In this document: positions 35,937 to 46,894 of the stretch, piece after piece | Layout of the letters: each line of letters starts with the position of its first letter | Numbering within the stretch: position 1 is the first letter of the stretch | NCBI RefSeq assembly: GCF_900111815.1 | Contig: NZ_LT630004.1 | Span: 2,630,346 to 2,694,345, forward strand | Direction of reading: 5' to 3' | From: Bacillus massilinigeriensis | GTDB taxonomy: Bacteria; Bacillota; Bacilli; Bacillales; Cytobacillaceae | DNA length: 64,000 nt | Made by a program: the position numbers and the translations under genes | The notes under the pieces: generated by a model | Databases searched by the model: none | Told to the model about the DNA's origin: nothing | Seen by the model: the letters and a program-made list of their open reading frames with translations, nothing else

Positions 35937-36872
35937 TTAACGGTCTTCTTGGCCACCATCCATAATGGCTGTCGAAAGCCGACTCGTGAATTGTTCCGCT
36001 GCATTCATTCCCATTCGTTTGAGGCGGAAATTCATTGCAGCTACTTCAATAATGACAGCAAGGTTTCTTCCCGGTCTGACCGGAACGGTGAGCTTTGTGA
36101 TATCTGTATCAATAATCTTCATCGTTTCTTCGTCAAGGCCCAGACGATCATATGTCTTTGCCTGATCCCAGAGCTCAAGGTGGATGACGAGCGAAATACG
36201 TTTATGCGTGCGGACGGAGCCAGCTCCAAAAAGGGTCATGACATTGATAATGCCAAGTCCCCGAATCTCAAGCAAATGCTCGATCAGCTCTGGCGATGTA
36301 CCCACAAGGGTATCCTGGTCTTCCTGGCGGATTTCCACACAGTCATCTGCCACAAGACGGTGTCCCCGCTTCACAAGCTCGAGTGCGGTTTCGCTCTTTC
36401 CTACACCGCTCTTCCCTGTTATGAGAACACCGACCCCATATATATCAATAAGCACACCATGAACAGCAGTAGTCGGTGCCAGCTTGCTTTCCAGGAAACT
36501 AGTCAAATGCCCTGAAAGCCTCGTCGTCTTAAGATTCGACCTCAACACAGGAACAGACTCGCGTTCCGACGCCTCTACGAGTTCCTCTGGTACTTCCATG
36601 CCGCGGGAAATAATAATTCCAGGTGTAATATCAGTACATAGCCTTTCCATTCGTGACTTTCGGTCAGCCTCGTCCAGCTTTTCGAAAAAAGAGAGTTCTG
36701 TTTTTCCTATAAGCTGCAGCCTTTCCGCAGGGTAGTATTCAAAATATCCAGCCATTTCGATACCAGGGCGTGAAATATCCGTTGTCGTAATTGGCCTATT
36801 AATGCCTTCTTCACCGCTGACAAGTTCCAGATTAAATTTTTCGATGATGTCTTTTGTACGGACCTTTACCAA
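35937..36872 (-). CDS. hprK: HPr kinase/phosphorylase
   Basis: Bifunctional sensor enzyme that phosphorylates or dephosphorylates Ser46 of HPr and Crh, controlling CcpA-dependent catabolite repression. 311 residues: N-terminal domain, Walker A GKSGVGKS (about 152-159), the capping aspartate segment ADDCVEIRQ and the HprK signature [19 protein letters not shown]. Start TTG at 36870-36872 with AAAGGAG eight bases upstream, giving VKVRTKD; an ATG further up overlaps no ribosome site. Confidence 0.96.
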   Translation of the reverse strand: MVKVRTKDIIEKFNLELVSGEEGINRPITTTDISRPGIEMAGYFEYYPAERLQLIGKTELSFFEKLDEADRKSRMERLCTDITPGIIISRGMEVPEELVEASERESVPVLRSNLKTTRLSGHLTSFLESKLAPTTAVHGVLIDIYGVGVLITGKSGVGKSETALELVKRGHRLVADDCVEIRQEDQDTLVGTSPELIEHLLEIRGLGIINVMTLFGAGSVRTHKRISLVIHLELWDQAKTYDRLGLDEETMKIIDTDITKLTVPVRPGRNLAVIIEVAAMNFRLKRMGMNAAEQFTSRLSTAIMDGGQEDR

Positions 36873-37018
36873 GAAAGCCTCTCCTTTCATCCTCAATGCG
36901 TGCAATACTTTTTATTTTAGCATCTTTTTGTTGAGAACAAAACGTGACCGCCTTCTTTTTTACCATTTTTGCCAGCACCCCTTTATAATGAAATTAAAAC
37001 AGGAGAGGGGAAGGACAG

Positions 37019-37246
37019 ATGCCTGGAAAATTTCAGCTAGATAAGGAAACAAAAGAACTGTTCGCGGGAGAGATTCAGCAATACTTTTTAACGGAGAGAG
37101 GAGAAGAATTAGGGAATCTTGCTGCCCTGCTGATTTTGGAATTTTTCACTGAAAAGCTTGCCACACACTTTTATAATCTAGGTGTTGCCGATGCCGGAAA
37201 GTTCATTTCCGATAAACTGGACGATCTTTACAGTCTGGAAAAATAA
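37019..37246 (+). CDS. DUF2164 family protein
   Basis: A 75-residue protein with the DUF2164 pattern (LDKETKELFAGEIQQYFLTERGEELGNLAA region). Function unknown in the family. AAGGACAG before the ATG at 37019. Transcribed away from hprK, 76 bases before the amidase gene; shared transcription is possible. Confidence 0.8.
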   Translation: MPGKFQLDKETKELFAGEIQQYFLTERGEELGNLAALLILEFFTEKLATHFYNLGVADAGKFISDKLDDLYSLEK

Positions 37247-37322
37247 TCTCATTGGTATGTCCTTTTAAACGAAAACTCTATATCTAATAGATAGAAGAAG
37301 TTTTTTAAAGGAGGACACAGAT

Positions 37323-37892
37323 ATGAAAATAGTGTTGGATGCAGGCCACGGCTACGCTACTCCCGGGAAGCGGAGTCCTGACGGAATGCGTGAGTACGAG
37401 TTTAACAGAGCTGTTGCAGAGTATACTCGAAAACTACTGGTGAGCTATGAGGACGTTACAGTCACTTTCGCTCATTCTGACGAACGGGACATCCCGCTTG
37501 CGGAACGAACGCGGAAAGCGAATTTGCAGCGTGCAGACCTTTATGTATCTATTCATGCCAATGCTTTCAGCTCAGGATGGAGCGAGCCTGGGGGAATCGA
37601 GACATACGTTTATTTAAGGAAGCCCCCAGTTGCCTATGCGTTAGCTCAAAAGATCCAGCGAAATGCAGTGGCAACAACAGGTCTTCGCAATCGAGGCGTC
37701 AAAACAGCGGACTTCCATGTTTTGAGAGAAACAATGATGGATGCAGTCCTAATCGAAGCAGGATTCATGACCAATAGGGAAGAAAGCCAGCTCCTCCTCT
37801 CAGAAACGTATCGGCGGATAATCGCTAAGGCCATTGCTTCAGCCACCGCCGAACAATATCGCTTAAAGAAAAAAAATGCTAGAAAATATTAG
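37323..37892 (+). CDS. N-acetylmuramoyl-L-alanine amidase (Amidase_3)
   Basis: A 189-residue zinc amidase that cuts the bond between muramic acid and the first peptide residue of peptidoglycan. Zinc ligands and catalytic residues are visible: His9 (DAGHG), a Glu near 27, SIHANA (His near 79) and catalytic Glu in LIEAGFM. There is no signal peptide or cell-wall-binding domain, so it resembles phage or spore-mother-cell amidases that need another way to reach the wall. AAAGGAGG precedes the ATG. Confidence 0.92.
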   Translation: MKIVLDAGHGYATPGKRSPDGMREYEFNRAVAEYTRKLLVSYEDVTVTFAHSDERDIPLAERTRKANLQRADLYVSIHANAFSSGWSEPGGIETYVYLRKPPVAYALAQKIQRNAVATTGLRNRGVKTADFHVLRETMMDAVLIEAGFMTNREESQLLLSETYRRIIAKAIASATAEQYRLKKKNARKY

Positions 37893-38062
37893 CTCCGATT
37901 TCGCTATTTTCCCGCCGGATCTATTTTAATTGCAGTATTCAGGCTTGCTCTCCACACTCGATTCTGCCCTCAAACCCTAAAAAATTGTAATTTTGATTTG
38001 TTTTTGGGGGAGGAATGGACAGTTTTCGGTAGGTTGGGATGACTTTTTGAAATAAATTGCTT

Positions 38063-38168
38063 GTGTAACCGATTACACCAAGGCATACGCCTTGGTGGAC
38101 TGCTTCTGGAATGAGGTTATCTACGGTAACGGTTCATTTATCTACGGTAATCGCTATAGTATCTACAG
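38063..38168 (-). repeat. 21-bp array with palindrome (reverse-oriented copy)
   Basis: The reverse complement carries three GTAGATA units in exact 21-bp register (38119-38168, e.g. TTACCGTAGATAAATGAACC). About 40 bases further on lies the near-perfect palindrome GTGTAACCGATTACAC (38063-38078), which runs into a perfect 9-bp hairpin CACCAAGGC-ATAC-GCCTTGGTG (38076-38097). Same family as 59341-60077 and 62000-62260. The rest of the 37893-38272 gap holds no gene. Confidence 0.75.
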
Positions 38169-38272
38169 TCAATTCTATTTATTTTCCATATGTTGCTGAA
38201 ATTGAATTTGTACTAAAATCGAAGATAAAAAAAGTAAAAACAGCTCCAGCAGCTTTTGGCCGGATCTGTTTT

Positions 38273-38629
38273 TTACTTTTCCTGTTTGAGCACCGTACTC
38301 TGGAGAATAAGATTGACGAGCACCATGATCACAGCGGTCATCAATGCCATCCCAAACCCCTGCACTTCAAAAGCTGCCCCCATCACTTCATCTGTAATAA
38401 GAATGGTGATAGCATTGATGACGAACAAGAACAATCCAAGGGTCAAAATAGTTACTGGAAGTGTCAGTAAAATCAGGATTGGCCTGACGAGCACATTGAG
38501 AATTGAGAGCACTAAGCTGGCTCCCAAAGCAGCTCCAAAGCTTTCCATGTAAAATGCTTCCCCAAAATATCCAGAGATTGCTGTAAATAATATTGCATTA
38601 ATAACGATTCCTAGAAGCCATTTCATCAT
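38273..38629 (-). CDS. YvlD family membrane protein (phage-holin-like fold)
   Basis: A 118-residue protein with four membrane segments, of the YvlD/phage-holin-like (mycobacterial 4TM) family. In B. subtilis yvlD is in the yvlABCD operon responsive to envelope stress. Here it follows yvlB by 34 bases; no yvlC (PspC-like) or yvlA gene lies between. AGAGGTG precedes the start. Confidence 0.85.
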   Translation of the reverse strand: MMKWLLGIVINAILFTAISGYFGEAFYMESFGAALGASLVLSILNVLVRPILILLTLPVTILTLGLFLFVINAITILITDEVMGAAFEVQGFGMALMTAVIMVLVNLILQSTVLKQEK

Positions 38630-38663
38630 TTTTCACCTCTGTCTTCGGAAACAGGAGCAGCAG

Positions 38664-39797
38664 CTAGTTTGCTTCTTTCCCCTCATTTCTATTCAGCGTA
38701 ATGGCTCCCGTTTTTGATTCTGCGCAGATTCGCAGAGAGGCCGGAGCATCATCAGCAGGTTCGAAACGCATCGTTTTTTGGATCATATCCGATTTATCCT
38801 CCACGACGCGCACATTCTCGAAATTCACCTTGAAGTTGCCAAGATTAGATTTTAGTGTTCCAGCTGCCGCAACGGCAGGTACTGTAAGCTCTACTCTTCC
38901 TGTTGAAGATTTTGCTTCAATGTTTTCGCAATCATCATTTTCCACCCTACAGTCAATCTGGCCGTTAAAGGATTGCAAATCAACATAGCGGAAAGAACCG
39001 AGCACCGTAATAGCACCGTTGATCGTTTCTGCCTCTAGATTGTGTATGCTGCTGTTATATACCTTGAGATGGCCATTTGCCGTTTCGCTTTCAAGCTTGC
39101 GACATTGAAGGTTATCAAATGAGATTTTTCCATTGGCAGTCTTCGCTCTAAAATCCCGCGTCGAAAGGCTGCTGCCTTCAATTCCACCGTTAAAAAGCCT
39201 GATGCGGATACTGTCATAGTCTTCCCTTGGGACGTACAGTTCAGCAGTAACCTTCATCCACTTTTGCTGTACGGCAAAGCGAAGCCTTTGGCCTTCAATG
39301 GCAAATACGGCATCTTCCAGTAGTTTGCGGCGCGCTTCCTCTTCTGTTTCTACACGATATACTTTCACGCTGCATTCGATGCGGACATCTCGGCGATCCC
39401 ATGGAACAAGGCGGACGCTGCCGTTAGCGATATCTATGTCGATTTTATTAATATAAGTATCGTTCTGCTGAAAAATATGTTCAATTTCTACAGCGTGCCC
39501 AAAATTCAGATCAAGGTCAAGGTCCTTAATTTTCTTAAAAGTAGTATCGACAAAATCGAACACCTTATCCTGAATCGACCGAAAAGTCTCTCCAAAACCT
39601 TCTTCTTTTTTCTTTTCTGCCCTACTGCTGCTCTCTTCTTCCTGCACGACAGCAGACAGCTCTTTCTTGATTTCCTCCTGCTTTTCCTCCATGCTCTCGG
39701 TTGTTTTCTCAAGCTGCTCCAATAGGAATAACGCTTCATTCACCGACAGCTTGCCGTCCTCCACCATCTTCAGGATGCGCTTCCGTTCTTCCTTCAT
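38664..39797 (-). CDS. YvlB-like DUF4097 adhesin-type protein
   Basis: A 377-residue protein. The N-terminus has a SHOCT-like short helical module (MVEDGKLSVNEALFLLEQLEKT), then a charged linker, then a beta-repeat domain of the DUF4097/LiaG type with repeated TxNGxxxx units (GGIEGSSLSTRDFRAKTANG, ETANGHLKVY, ETINGAITVLG). No signal peptide or membrane helix. Related Bacillus genes belong to envelope-stress regulons. First gene of the two-gene unit with yvlD. Confidence 0.88.
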   Translation of the reverse strand: MKEERKRILKMVEDGKLSVNEALFLLEQLEKTTESMEEKQEEIKKELSAVVQEEESSSRAEKKKEEGFGETFRSIQDKVFDFVDTTFKKIKDLDLDLNFGHAVEIEHIFQQNDTYINKIDIDIANGSVRLVPWDRRDVRIECSVKVYRVETEEEARRKLLEDAVFAIEGQRLRFAVQQKWMKVTAELYVPREDYDSIRIRLFNGGIEGSSLSTRDFRAKTANGKISFDNLQCRKLESETANGHLKVYNSSIHNLEAETINGAITVLGSFRYVDLQSFNGQIDCRVENDDCENIEAKSSTGRVELTVPAVAAAGTLKSNLGNFKVNFENVRVVEDKSDMIQKTMRFEPADDAPASLRICAESKTGAITLNRNEGKEAN

Positions 39798-39915
39798 TTC
39801 GCTTCATCCCCTTCAACATTATAATTGCTACACCAATATATACGATGATAGTTGGAAGAAGTTTCATTCTTCCTAAGCAAACAAGGCTCCCTTCTTCCGG
39901 AAGCCTTGTTTTCCC

Positions 39916-42789
39916 TTAAATAGTGCTAGTCTCACGTTCTTCTACCAGCTTTTCCATTCTGAGACGATCACGCTCAAGGATAGGCTTCAAGTACTTTCCT
40001 GTATAAGAGCCTGGTGTTTCTGCCACTTTTTCTGGTGTTCCTGCAGCAATGATCGTACCACCGCGGTCACCGCCTTCTGGACCAAGGTCGATAATATGAT
40101 CTGCAGCTTTAATTACATCTAGATTATGCTCGATCACAAGGACGGTATCCCCATTTTCAACAAGACGCTGCAGGACGGTTAGGAGGCGCGAAATATCATC
40201 GACGTGCAAACCTGTCGTCGGCTCATCGAGGATATATAACGACCGTCCATTTGAGCGACGATGAAGCTCTGACGCAAGCTTAACACGCTGAGCCTCCCCG
40301 CCTGATAGAGTTGTCGCAGGCTGGCCAAGCGTGATATATCCTAAACCGACATCCCAGATTGTTTGCAGCTTCCGCTTGATTTTCGGGATATTTTCAAAGA
40401 ACTCAAGCGCATTTTCGACAGTCATATCAAGAATGTCAGAAATATTTTTTCCTTTATAAAGTACTTCGAGCGTTTCACGATTATAACGCTTTCCGTGGCA
40501 TACCTCGCATGGCACATATACGTCAGGGAGGAAATGCATTTCAATCTTGATGATTCCGTCGCCACGGCAAGCTTCACAGCGTCCGCCTTTCACATTGAAG
40601 CTAAACCGGCCTTTTTTATAGCCACGCACTTTTGCTTCATTTGTTGAAGCAAACACATCCCTGATATCATCAAAAACGCCCGTATAGGTTGCAGGATTGG
40701 AACGCGGAGTCCTTCCGATTGGGGACTGGTCAATATCGATGACCTTTTCGAGCTGTTCCACTCCCTTGATTTCACGGAATTCTCCCGGCTTGCTTTTTGC
40801 TTTATGAAGCTTCATCGCAAGAGCCTTGTGGAGAATATCATTGATCAAAGTACTTTTTCCAGATCCAGAAACACCTGTAACAGCGACAAACATTCCGAGC
40901 GGCAGCTTCAAATGGACGTTTCGAAGATTGTTCTCCTTCGCTCCTTTGACTTCAATCAAGCGGCCATCAGACTTTCTCCGTTCAACCGGAAGCGGGATGA
41001 ACTTTTTGCCGGACAAGTACTGCCCTGTAAGCGATGCAGGGTCGTTCATCACTTCATCAGGCGTTCCCGCCGAAACGATTTCTCCTCCATGGACACCCGC
41101 TCCAGGGCCGACATCGATCAGATAGTCTGCTGCAAGCATCGTATCTTCATCATGCTCTACGACAATGAGGGTGTTTCCAATGTCACGCATGTTCTTCAAC
41201 GTGCCGATCAGCCTGTCATTATCCCGCTGATGAAGTCCAATGGATGGTTCATCAAGAATATACAGAACCCCTGTCAGCCTTGAACCGATTTGGGTTGCAA
41301 GCCTGATTCGCTGTGCCTCTCCACCCGAAAGGGTTCCAGCAGCACGGTTGAGCGTCAAATAATCCAGCCCTACATTAATTAGGAACCCGAGTCGCTCTTT
41401 TATTTCACGGAATATCAAGTTGGCAATCTTCATTTCTTTTTCCGAAAGCTCCAGCGTTGAAAAGAAGTCATACGCCTCTTCAATGGATAGGGCCGTCACT
41501 TCTCCGATGTTCCTGCCAGATATGAGGACAGACAAACTCTCTAACTTCAGCCGCTTACCTTTACATGTTGGACAGGCCTGCTCAGCCATATACTTTTCCA
41601 TTTGCTCCCTGATATAATCAGAGCTTGTTTCCTTGTATCTCCGCTCAATATTCCTAAGAACACCTTCAAATACAATATAATTTTCCCTTACTTGCCCAAA
41701 ATCGTTCTCGTAGCGGAAGTAAATGCGTTCATTCCCTGATCCGTGCAGGATCTTGTCCAGCTGGCTGGCTGGCAAGTCCCTAACCGGTGTATCCATGCTG
41801 ATTCCATAATGCTGACAGACCGCAGCCAAAAGTGAAGGGTAATATTGGGATGATGTCGGTTCCCATGGCGCAATCGCATGCTGATTCAATGATAAATCTT
41901 TATTCGGAATGACAAGGTCCACATCCACTTCAAGCTTTGCACCGAGACCATCGCATTCCGGACATGCTCCATAAGGACTGTTGAAGGAAAACATCCGCGG
42001 TTCAAGCTCTCCGATGGAAAAGCCGCAAATGGGACATGCGTGATTCTCGCTGAACATTAGCTCTTCCTGGCCGATGACATCAATGAGAACTTTTCCTTCC
42101 CCAAGCCGAAGCGCGCTTTCTAAGGAATCTGCCAGTCGGGCTGAAATTCCTTCCTTGACAACAATCCTGTCGATGACAACTTCTATGCTGTGCTTCTTAT
42201 TTTTTTCCAGTTCAATTTCGTCGCCGAGATCCCGCATCTCTCCATCGATACGAACACGGACATAGCCCTGTTTCTTCACATCTTCCAAAACCTTCGCGTG
42301 CGTCCCTTTCCTGCCGGAGATCATTGGGGCAAGCACTTGCAGCTTTGTCTTTTCAGGGTATTCCATAATTCGATCCACCATCTGCTCGATCGTTTGAGAT
42401 GAAATTTCAATATCGTGGTTAGGACAGACAGGGCGTCCGACCCTTGCGAATAGCAGCCTTAAATAATCATAGATTTCCGTTACGGTTCCAACTGTGGAAC
42501 GTGGATTCCTGCTCGTTGTCTTCTGATCAATCGAAATGGCAGGAGAAAGTCCTTCAATCGCATCCACATCCGGCTTGTCCATCTGTCCAAGAAACTGGCG
42601 CGCATAGGCGGACAGCGATTCTACATAGCGCCGCTGCCCCTCTGCGTATATAGTGTCAAATGCCAGAGAGGACTTTCCTGAACCGGAAAGCCCTGTCAAA
42701 ACGACAAGCTTATCTCTCGGAATGGTGACATCGATATTTTTCAAATTATGGGCTCTGGCGCCTTTTACTATGAGTTTATCCATCGCCAT
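39916..42789 (-). CDS. uvrA: Excinuclease ABC subunit A
   Basis: DNA-damage sensor ATPase of nucleotide excision repair. 957 residues; two ABC modules with Walker A GLSGSGKS (near 32-39) and GVSGSGKS (near 640-647), two LSGGEAQR signatures, and zinc modules CPICG...CPEC and CRGDG...CEVC. Starts seven bases after uvrB and is co-transcribed with it. Confidence 0.98.
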   Translation of the reverse strand: MAMDKLIVKGARAHNLKNIDVTIPRDKLVVLTGLSGSGKSSLAFDTIYAEGQRRYVESLSAYARQFLGQMDKPDVDAIEGLSPAISIDQKTTSRNPRSTVGTVTEIYDYLRLLFARVGRPVCPNHDIEISSQTIEQMVDRIMEYPEKTKLQVLAPMISGRKGTHAKVLEDVKKQGYVRVRIDGEMRDLGDEIELEKNKKHSIEVVIDRIVVKEGISARLADSLESALRLGEGKVLIDVIGQEELMFSENHACPICGFSIGELEPRMFSFNSPYGACPECDGLGAKLEVDVDLVIPNKDLSLNQHAIAPWEPTSSQYYPSLLAAVCQHYGISMDTPVRDLPASQLDKILHGSGNERIYFRYENDFGQVRENYIVFEGVLRNIERRYKETSSDYIREQMEKYMAEQACPTCKGKRLKLESLSVLISGRNIGEVTALSIEEAYDFFSTLELSEKEMKIANLIFREIKERLGFLINVGLDYLTLNRAAGTLSGGEAQRIRLATQIGSRLTGVLYILDEPSIGLHQRDNDRLIGTLKNMRDIGNTLIVVEHDEDTMLAADYLIDVGPGAGVHGGEIVSAGTPDEVMNDPASLTGQYLSGKKFIPLPVERRKSDGRLIEVKGAKENNLRNVHLKLPLGMFVAVTGVSGSGKSTLINDILHKALAMKLHKAKSKPGEFREIKGVEQLEKVIDIDQSPIGRTPRSNPATYTGVFDDIRDVFASTNEAKVRGYKKGRFSFNVKGGRCEACRGDGIIKIEMHFLPDVYVPCEVCHGKRYNRETLEVLYKGKNISDILDMTVENALEFFENIPKIKRKLQTIWDVGLGYITLGQPATTLSGGEAQRVKLASELHRRSNGRSLYILDEPTTGLHVDDISRLLTVLQRLVENGDTVLVIEHNLDVIKAADHIIDLGPEGGDRGGTIIAAGTPEKVAETPGSYTGKYLKPILERDRLRMEKLVEERETSTI

Positions 42790-42796
42790 GTATACG

Positions 42797-44776
42797 TCAT
42801 CCTTCCGCTTTTAGCTCTAGTATCAAATCACGCAGCTCTGCAGCTCTTTCGAAATTGAGCGCCTTCGCTGCCTCTTTCATTTCTGTTTCCATATTGGCAA
42901 TTACATTCTCGCGATCCTTCTTCGAAAGCTTCTTCATGCCTTCCGCAGGACTGTAAGATTCCTGCTCTTCCGCAGCATAAGTAGCCTTGATAACATCGCG
43001 GATTTCCTTCTGGATCGTCTGCGGTGTAACTCCATGTTTCGCATTGTAGGATTCCTGAATTATCCTCCGCCGTTTTGTTTCAGAAATGGCTAATTCCATA
43101 GAGTTGGTCATTCTGTCCGCATACATGATGACGTGGCCAGAGGCGTTCCGGGCAGCGCGGCCGATCGTCTGGATCAATGAGCGTTCAGAGCGGAGGAAAC
43201 CTTCCTTATCGGCATCGAGGATGGCGACAAGCGATACTTCCGGTATATCGAGACCTTCCCTTAGTAGGTTAATCCCTACAAGCACATCGTATTTCCCAAG
43301 TCTAAGCTCACGAATGATTTCGATTCGCTCCAGCGTCTTCACTTCTGAATGAAGATATTGCACTTTAATACCGATTTCCTTCAAGTAATCTGTCAAGTCT
43401 TCAGACATTTTTTTCGTTAATGTTGTAATGAGGACCCGCTCATTCTTTTTAATCCTGTCTTGGATTTCGCCAATCAAGTCATCGATTTGGCCCTGAATTG
43501 GCCGAACGTCAATGGTTGGGTCAAGGAGCCCGGTAGGCCGAATAATCTGTTCCACCATTTCTGGCGTATGTTCTAATTCATACGGGCCTGGTGTTGCCGA
43601 TACATAGACAATTTGACTGACATGCTCTTCAAATTCCTTAAATGTGAGCGGACGGTTATCCATGGCAGACGGCAAGCGGAAACCATGATCAACAAGCACC
43701 TGTTTCCGTGCCTGGTCACCATTAAACATTCCCCTTATTTGCGGCAGCGTAACATGAGACTCATCTATCACAATTAAAAAATCTTCAGGGAAATAGTCAA
43801 GTAGCGTGTAAGGCGTCGATCCGGGCGGCCTTAAGGTAAGATGCCGCGAATAGTTCTCGATTCCTGAGCAAAAGCCCATTTCCCTCATCATTTCCAGATC
43901 ATATCTTGTCCGTTGCTCAAGACGCTGCGCTTCAAGCAGCTTCTCATCCGCCCGAAGCACTTCCAAGCGTTCCTCAAGCTCCTTTTCAATATTTTCGATG
44001 GCGATTTTTAATTTTTCTTCACGAGTGACGAAGTGGGAAGCTGGAAAAATTGCAACATGGTCCCGTTCACCGATGATTTCGCCTGTCAAGGCATCGACTT
44101 CCCGAATCCGGTCAATTTCATCGCCGAAAAACTCTACCCTCATGCAATGCTCGTCACGGGATACCGGGAATATTTCTACAACATCTCCCCGCACACGGAA
44201 AGTTCCACGCTGGAAGTCAATATCATTCCGTTCATACTGTACATCGACAAGACGGCGAAGAAGCTGGTTTCGCTCTATCTCCATCCCTGTTCTGAGCGAC
44301 ACAACAAGATCACGGTATTCTTCAGGAGAACCGAGACCATAGATGCAGCTGACACTTGCGATGATGATGACATCCTTCCGCTCAAAAAGGGAAGATGTCG
44401 CAGAGTGGCGCAGCTTGTCAATTTCATCATTGATGCTAGCATCTTTCTCTATGAAAGTATCCGTCTGAGGCACATAAGCTTCCGGCTGGTAATAATCATA
44501 ATAGCTGACAAAGTACTCAACAGCATTGTTCGGGAAAAACTCCTTGAACTCGCTGTACAGCTGGCCGGCAAGCGTCTTGTTATGCGCGATGATAAGGGTA
44601 GGCTTGTTCACTTCCTTAATCACGTTCGAAATTGTAAATGTCTTTCCTGTCCCTGTCGCACCAAGGAGCGTCTGGTGCCGCTTTTTTTCCTTGATTCCCT
44701 GGACAATCTTTCTGATCGCTTCAGGCTGGTCACCCTGCGGGGAATACTTTGAAACCAATTCAAACTGATCCTTCAC
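42797..44776 (-). CDS. uvrB: Excinuclease ABC subunit B
   Basis: Helicase-like subunit that verifies damage and recruits UvrC. 659 residues: Walker A GATGTGKT, the beta-hairpin region [12 protein letters not shown], helicase motif DESHV, motif [11 protein letters not shown] and a C-terminal UVR motif that binds UvrC. GTG start at 44774-44776 with GGGAGG seven bases upstream is chosen over the ATG at 44791, which overlaps that ribosome site. A LexA-like box lies 130 bases upstream. Confidence 0.98.
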   Translation of the reverse strand: MKDQFELVSKYSPQGDQPEAIRKIVQGIKEKKRHQTLLGATGTGKTFTISNVIKEVNKPTLIIAHNKTLAGQLYSEFKEFFPNNAVEYFVSYYDYYQPEAYVPQTDTFIEKDASINDEIDKLRHSATSSLFERKDVIIIASVSCIYGLGSPEEYRDLVVSLRTGMEIERNQLLRRLVDVQYERNDIDFQRGTFRVRGDVVEIFPVSRDEHCMRVEFFGDEIDRIREVDALTGEIIGERDHVAIFPASHFVTREEKLKIAIENIEKELEERLEVLRADEKLLEAQRLEQRTRYDLEMMREMGFCSGIENYSRHLTLRPPGSTPYTLLDYFPEDFLIVIDESHVTLPQIRGMFNGDQARKQVLVDHGFRLPSAMDNRPLTFKEFEEHVSQIVYVSATPGPYELEHTPEMVEQIIRPTGLLDPTIDVRPIQGQIDDLIGEIQDRIKKNERVLITTLTKKMSEDLTDYLKEIGIKVQYLHSEVKTLERIEIIRELRLGKYDVLVGINLLREGLDIPEVSLVAILDADKEGFLRSERSLIQTIGRAARNASGHVIMYADRMTNSMELAISETKRRRIIQESYNAKHGVTPQTIQKEIRDVIKATYAAEEQESYSPAEGMKKLSKKDRENVIANMETEMKEAAKALNFERAAELRDLILELKAEG

Positions 44777-44810
44777 AGTAAAGCCTCCCATCGGAAAATT
44801 CCTTCTATAT

Positions 44811-44841
44811 AAAAGAGCCCCGTGTTACAAGTCCGGGGTCA
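44811..44841 (-). terminator. Hairpin in the uvrB leader
   Basis: Minus-strand ACCCCG...CGGGGCT followed by CTTTTATA, 35 bases before uvrB. If the uvrB promoter is near the LexA-like box this lies in the leader and could attenuate; otherwise it insulates uvrB from csbA. Confidence 0.5.
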
Positions 44842-44905
44842 TTCTGTCCGTTTTTCCTGCTACAAACATTCTACCACAAAGGGGCGATTGCTAACCAACA
44901 AAAAG

Positions 44906-44919
44906 CAAACAAACGTTCT
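44906..44919 (-). promoter_or_regulatory. LexA-like box before uvrB
   Basis: Minus strand AGAACGTTTGTTTG keeps GAAC-N4-GTTY of the Gram-positive LexA consensus but lacks the outer C/G bases. uvrBA is LexA-controlled in B. subtilis, which raises its likelihood. Confidence 0.45.
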
Positions 44920-44956
44920 AGATAAAATTCGACTTTCTTTGCAGTCTCCATACAAA

Positions 44957-44991
44957 AAGCCCGCCGCACCTAACTAAAGGCACTGCAGGCA
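44957..44991 (-). terminator. csbA terminator
   Basis: Minus-strand GCCTGCAGTGCC / GGTGCGGCGGGC stem (some G-U pairs) with an eight-base loop, then TTTTTG, five bases after csbA. Confidence 0.7.
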
Positions 44992-44995
44992 GAAA

Positions 44996-45229
44996 TCACT
45001 TTTTATTACGAAACCGTGCTGTCATCCTGTTGGAAAAATAAAAACCTAGCGTCAAGGAAAAAGCATCGATGACGATGAGCCACCACGAATCCGTATATCC
45101 TTTGTAAACAGAGGCTGCAATCAGACCGACTGTGAGCACAAGCCCAATGACTTGGTTATAGGCGACTCTTGTGAAGAAAACAACGAGCAGCCCTGGCAAA
45201 AAGAGTGCTGAAAAATATTTTAAGACCAT
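44996..45229 (-). CDS. csbA: CsbA family small membrane protein
   Basis: A 77-residue protein with three membrane segments and the motif LPGLLVVFFTRVAYN. In B. subtilis csbA is a sigma-B general-stress gene just upstream of uvrB, the same place as here; molecular function unknown. The ATG at 45227-45229 (GAGGTG nine bases upstream) is preferred to a GTG at 45241. I found no clear sigma-B promoter. Confidence 0.85.
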   Translation of the reverse strand: MVLKYFSALFLPGLLVVFFTRVAYNQVIGLVLTVGLIAASVYKGYTDSWWLIVIDAFSLTLGFYFSNRMTARFRNKK

Positions 45230-45376
45230 TGAAGCTGACACCTCACCCGGACACTGTCCACAAGATTAAATGCTACCCCTTAGAATAGCCTTTTTCCGGA
45301 AAGATGACAAGGATGATGCCTGGCGGTTTTTCTATCGCTTGCGTTAAGCTTTTCCATGTCCAAAGCTGCCTGCACA

Positions 45377-45973
45377 TTATCTCGACAACCGCATGACTCT
45401 GTCACACAATCTAGCAACAAGCTTTTCCTCATGGCTGACAACAACGATGCCCATCTCTCTCTGTTTCTGAGCATTTAAGACAGCATTCCAAATTTGCGCT
45501 TGAGTGATGGCATCAAGCATCGTTGTCATTTCATCTGCAATTAAAAACCTTGTTCCTTTCCCTAGCGCTCTTGCAACACAAAAGCGCTGCAGCTCACCGC
45601 CTGATAATTCGCCAGGGAAGTGTGAAAGCCACTCACTCTGGATGCCAAGAGCTTCAAGGATGCTATCCTCCACCTCTGCCTCCTTGAGCACCTTGCGCAT
45701 TCTCCACCGTGGGTTGAGTGCTTTTTCAGGATGCTGGAACACTAGCTGAACAGGTTGGTATCCTTTTCTTGTAATCGGTTTTCCGCCAAGCAGCACCCTA
45801 CCCTCAGCAGGTTTTACATACCCAGCCAGAATTCGGCACAATGTCGTTTTTCCCGAGCCGCTTGGGCCAAGAAGGCCTACCACTTCACCTGGAGAAAGTG
45901 TAAAATCGACCTCTCGAAACAGCCATGGATAGCATCCGTATCGATAGGATAATTTCTTCGCCTCAAGTTGCAT
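45377..45973 (-). CDS. ABC importer ATPase 2 (nickel/oligopeptide type)
   Basis: A 198-residue ATPase with Walker A GPSGSGKT, signature LSGGELQRF, Walker B FLIADEMT and the switch His. At under 200 residues it is shorter than OppF/NikE (about 260 or more) and lacks the C-terminal oligopeptide-transporter tail. It is the last of five genes and overlaps the first ATPase gene by 11 bases. Energises uptake of the solute bound by the 48722-50329 protein. Confidence 0.88.
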   Translation of the reverse strand: MQLEAKKLSYRYGCYPWLFREVDFTLSPGEVVGLLGPSGSGKTTLCRILAGYVKPAEGRVLLGGKPITRKGYQPVQLVFQHPEKALNPRWRMRKVLKEAEVEDSILEALGIQSEWLSHFPGELSGGELQRFCVARALGKGTRFLIADEMTTMLDAITQAQIWNAVLNAQKQREMGIVVVSHEEKLVARLCDRVMRLSR

Positions 45974-46883
45974 GGATGCACCTCACTCTCCCATTCCGTA
46001 ATTCCCTCATTTCCGGAAAGGCTGCGCTGCATGCTGCCGCTGCTTTTTTACAGCGCGCCGCAAAAAGGCAGCCGGAAGGCAATTTATCCGGCTGAGGCTG
46101 CGACCCTGGAATCGGCTCAAAACCATTTTCGGGAAGCGCTCGCCATAACGCTTTGCTGAACGGATGCCGCAGATCTTCTCCATCGCCCCGGAAATTCTCG
46201 ATAGAGGCAATTTCTACCGTCGTCCCCGCGTAAAATACAGCGATCTTATCAGCAATCTTTAAGGCTGCTCCAATATCGTGTGTAATGAGCAGAACACCAC
46301 AGCCGTTATCCGCAAACTCCCGCAAATGTTGCAGAGCCTCTGCAACATACTGTTCATCCAGTCCTGGTGTCGGCTCATCCGCAATTATCACTTTTGCCCC
46401 GCTCACCATCGCTGAAGCAAGAAGCACCCGTCTCGCCATCCCTCCGGAAAGCTGGAACGGATATAGTTTTTCCACTTTTTCTTCAAGGTGATAACGCTTG
46501 AACACTTCTTTCTGAAGGTCGGATGCATTCCCGGCGGTTACAGAAGTCCGGACGTGAGAACCTGCTCGCATCAGCGGATCCAGCGAATTGACGGATTGCG
46601 GAATGATTGCAATTTCTCTGCCGCGCAATGCTTTTTGCCTTGCGAGAGTCAAAGTTTCACCGCGAAATAACATGATGCCGTCAATGGTTGCATTAGGAGG
46701 CAAAATGCCGAGAATAGCTTGGGCGAGCAAGCTTTTTCCCGACCCGCTTGCACCGACCACTGCCACAATTTCTCCCTCGTCCACCGCAATACTTAAACTT
46801 GAAATCACCTTGCTTTTGACAGAGCGAAACATTTTATATTGATTGAATGAAACAGATAAATTTTCCACTTCAAGAATGGCCAT
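45963..46883 (-). CDS. ABC importer ATPase 1 (nickel/oligopeptide type)
   Basis: A 306-residue ATPase of the OppD/NikD type: Walker A GASGSGKS, signature QLSGGMARR, Walker B VIIADEPTPGLD, and a C-terminal oligopeptide-type tail with three Cys (CLFAARCKKAAAAC), a typical iron-sulfur-like or structural motif of this subfamily. Eleven bases after the second permease gene. Works with the 45377-45973 ATPase. Confidence 0.9.
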   Translation of the reverse strand: MAILEVENLSVSFNQYKMFRSVKSKVISSLSIAVDEGEIVAVVGASGSGKSLLAQAILGILPPNATIDGIMLFRGETLTLARQKALRGREIAIIPQSVNSLDPLMRAGSHVRTSVTAGNASDLQKEVFKRYHLEEKVEKLYPFQLSGGMARRVLLASAMVSGAKVIIADEPTPGLDEQYVAEALQHLREFADNGCGVLLITHDIGAALKIADKIAVFYAGTTVEIASIENFRGDGEDLRHPFSKALWRALPENGFEPIPGSQPQPDKLPSGCLFAARCKKAAAACSAAFPEMRELRNGRVRCIHAT

Positions 46884-46894
46884 AAATTATCCCC

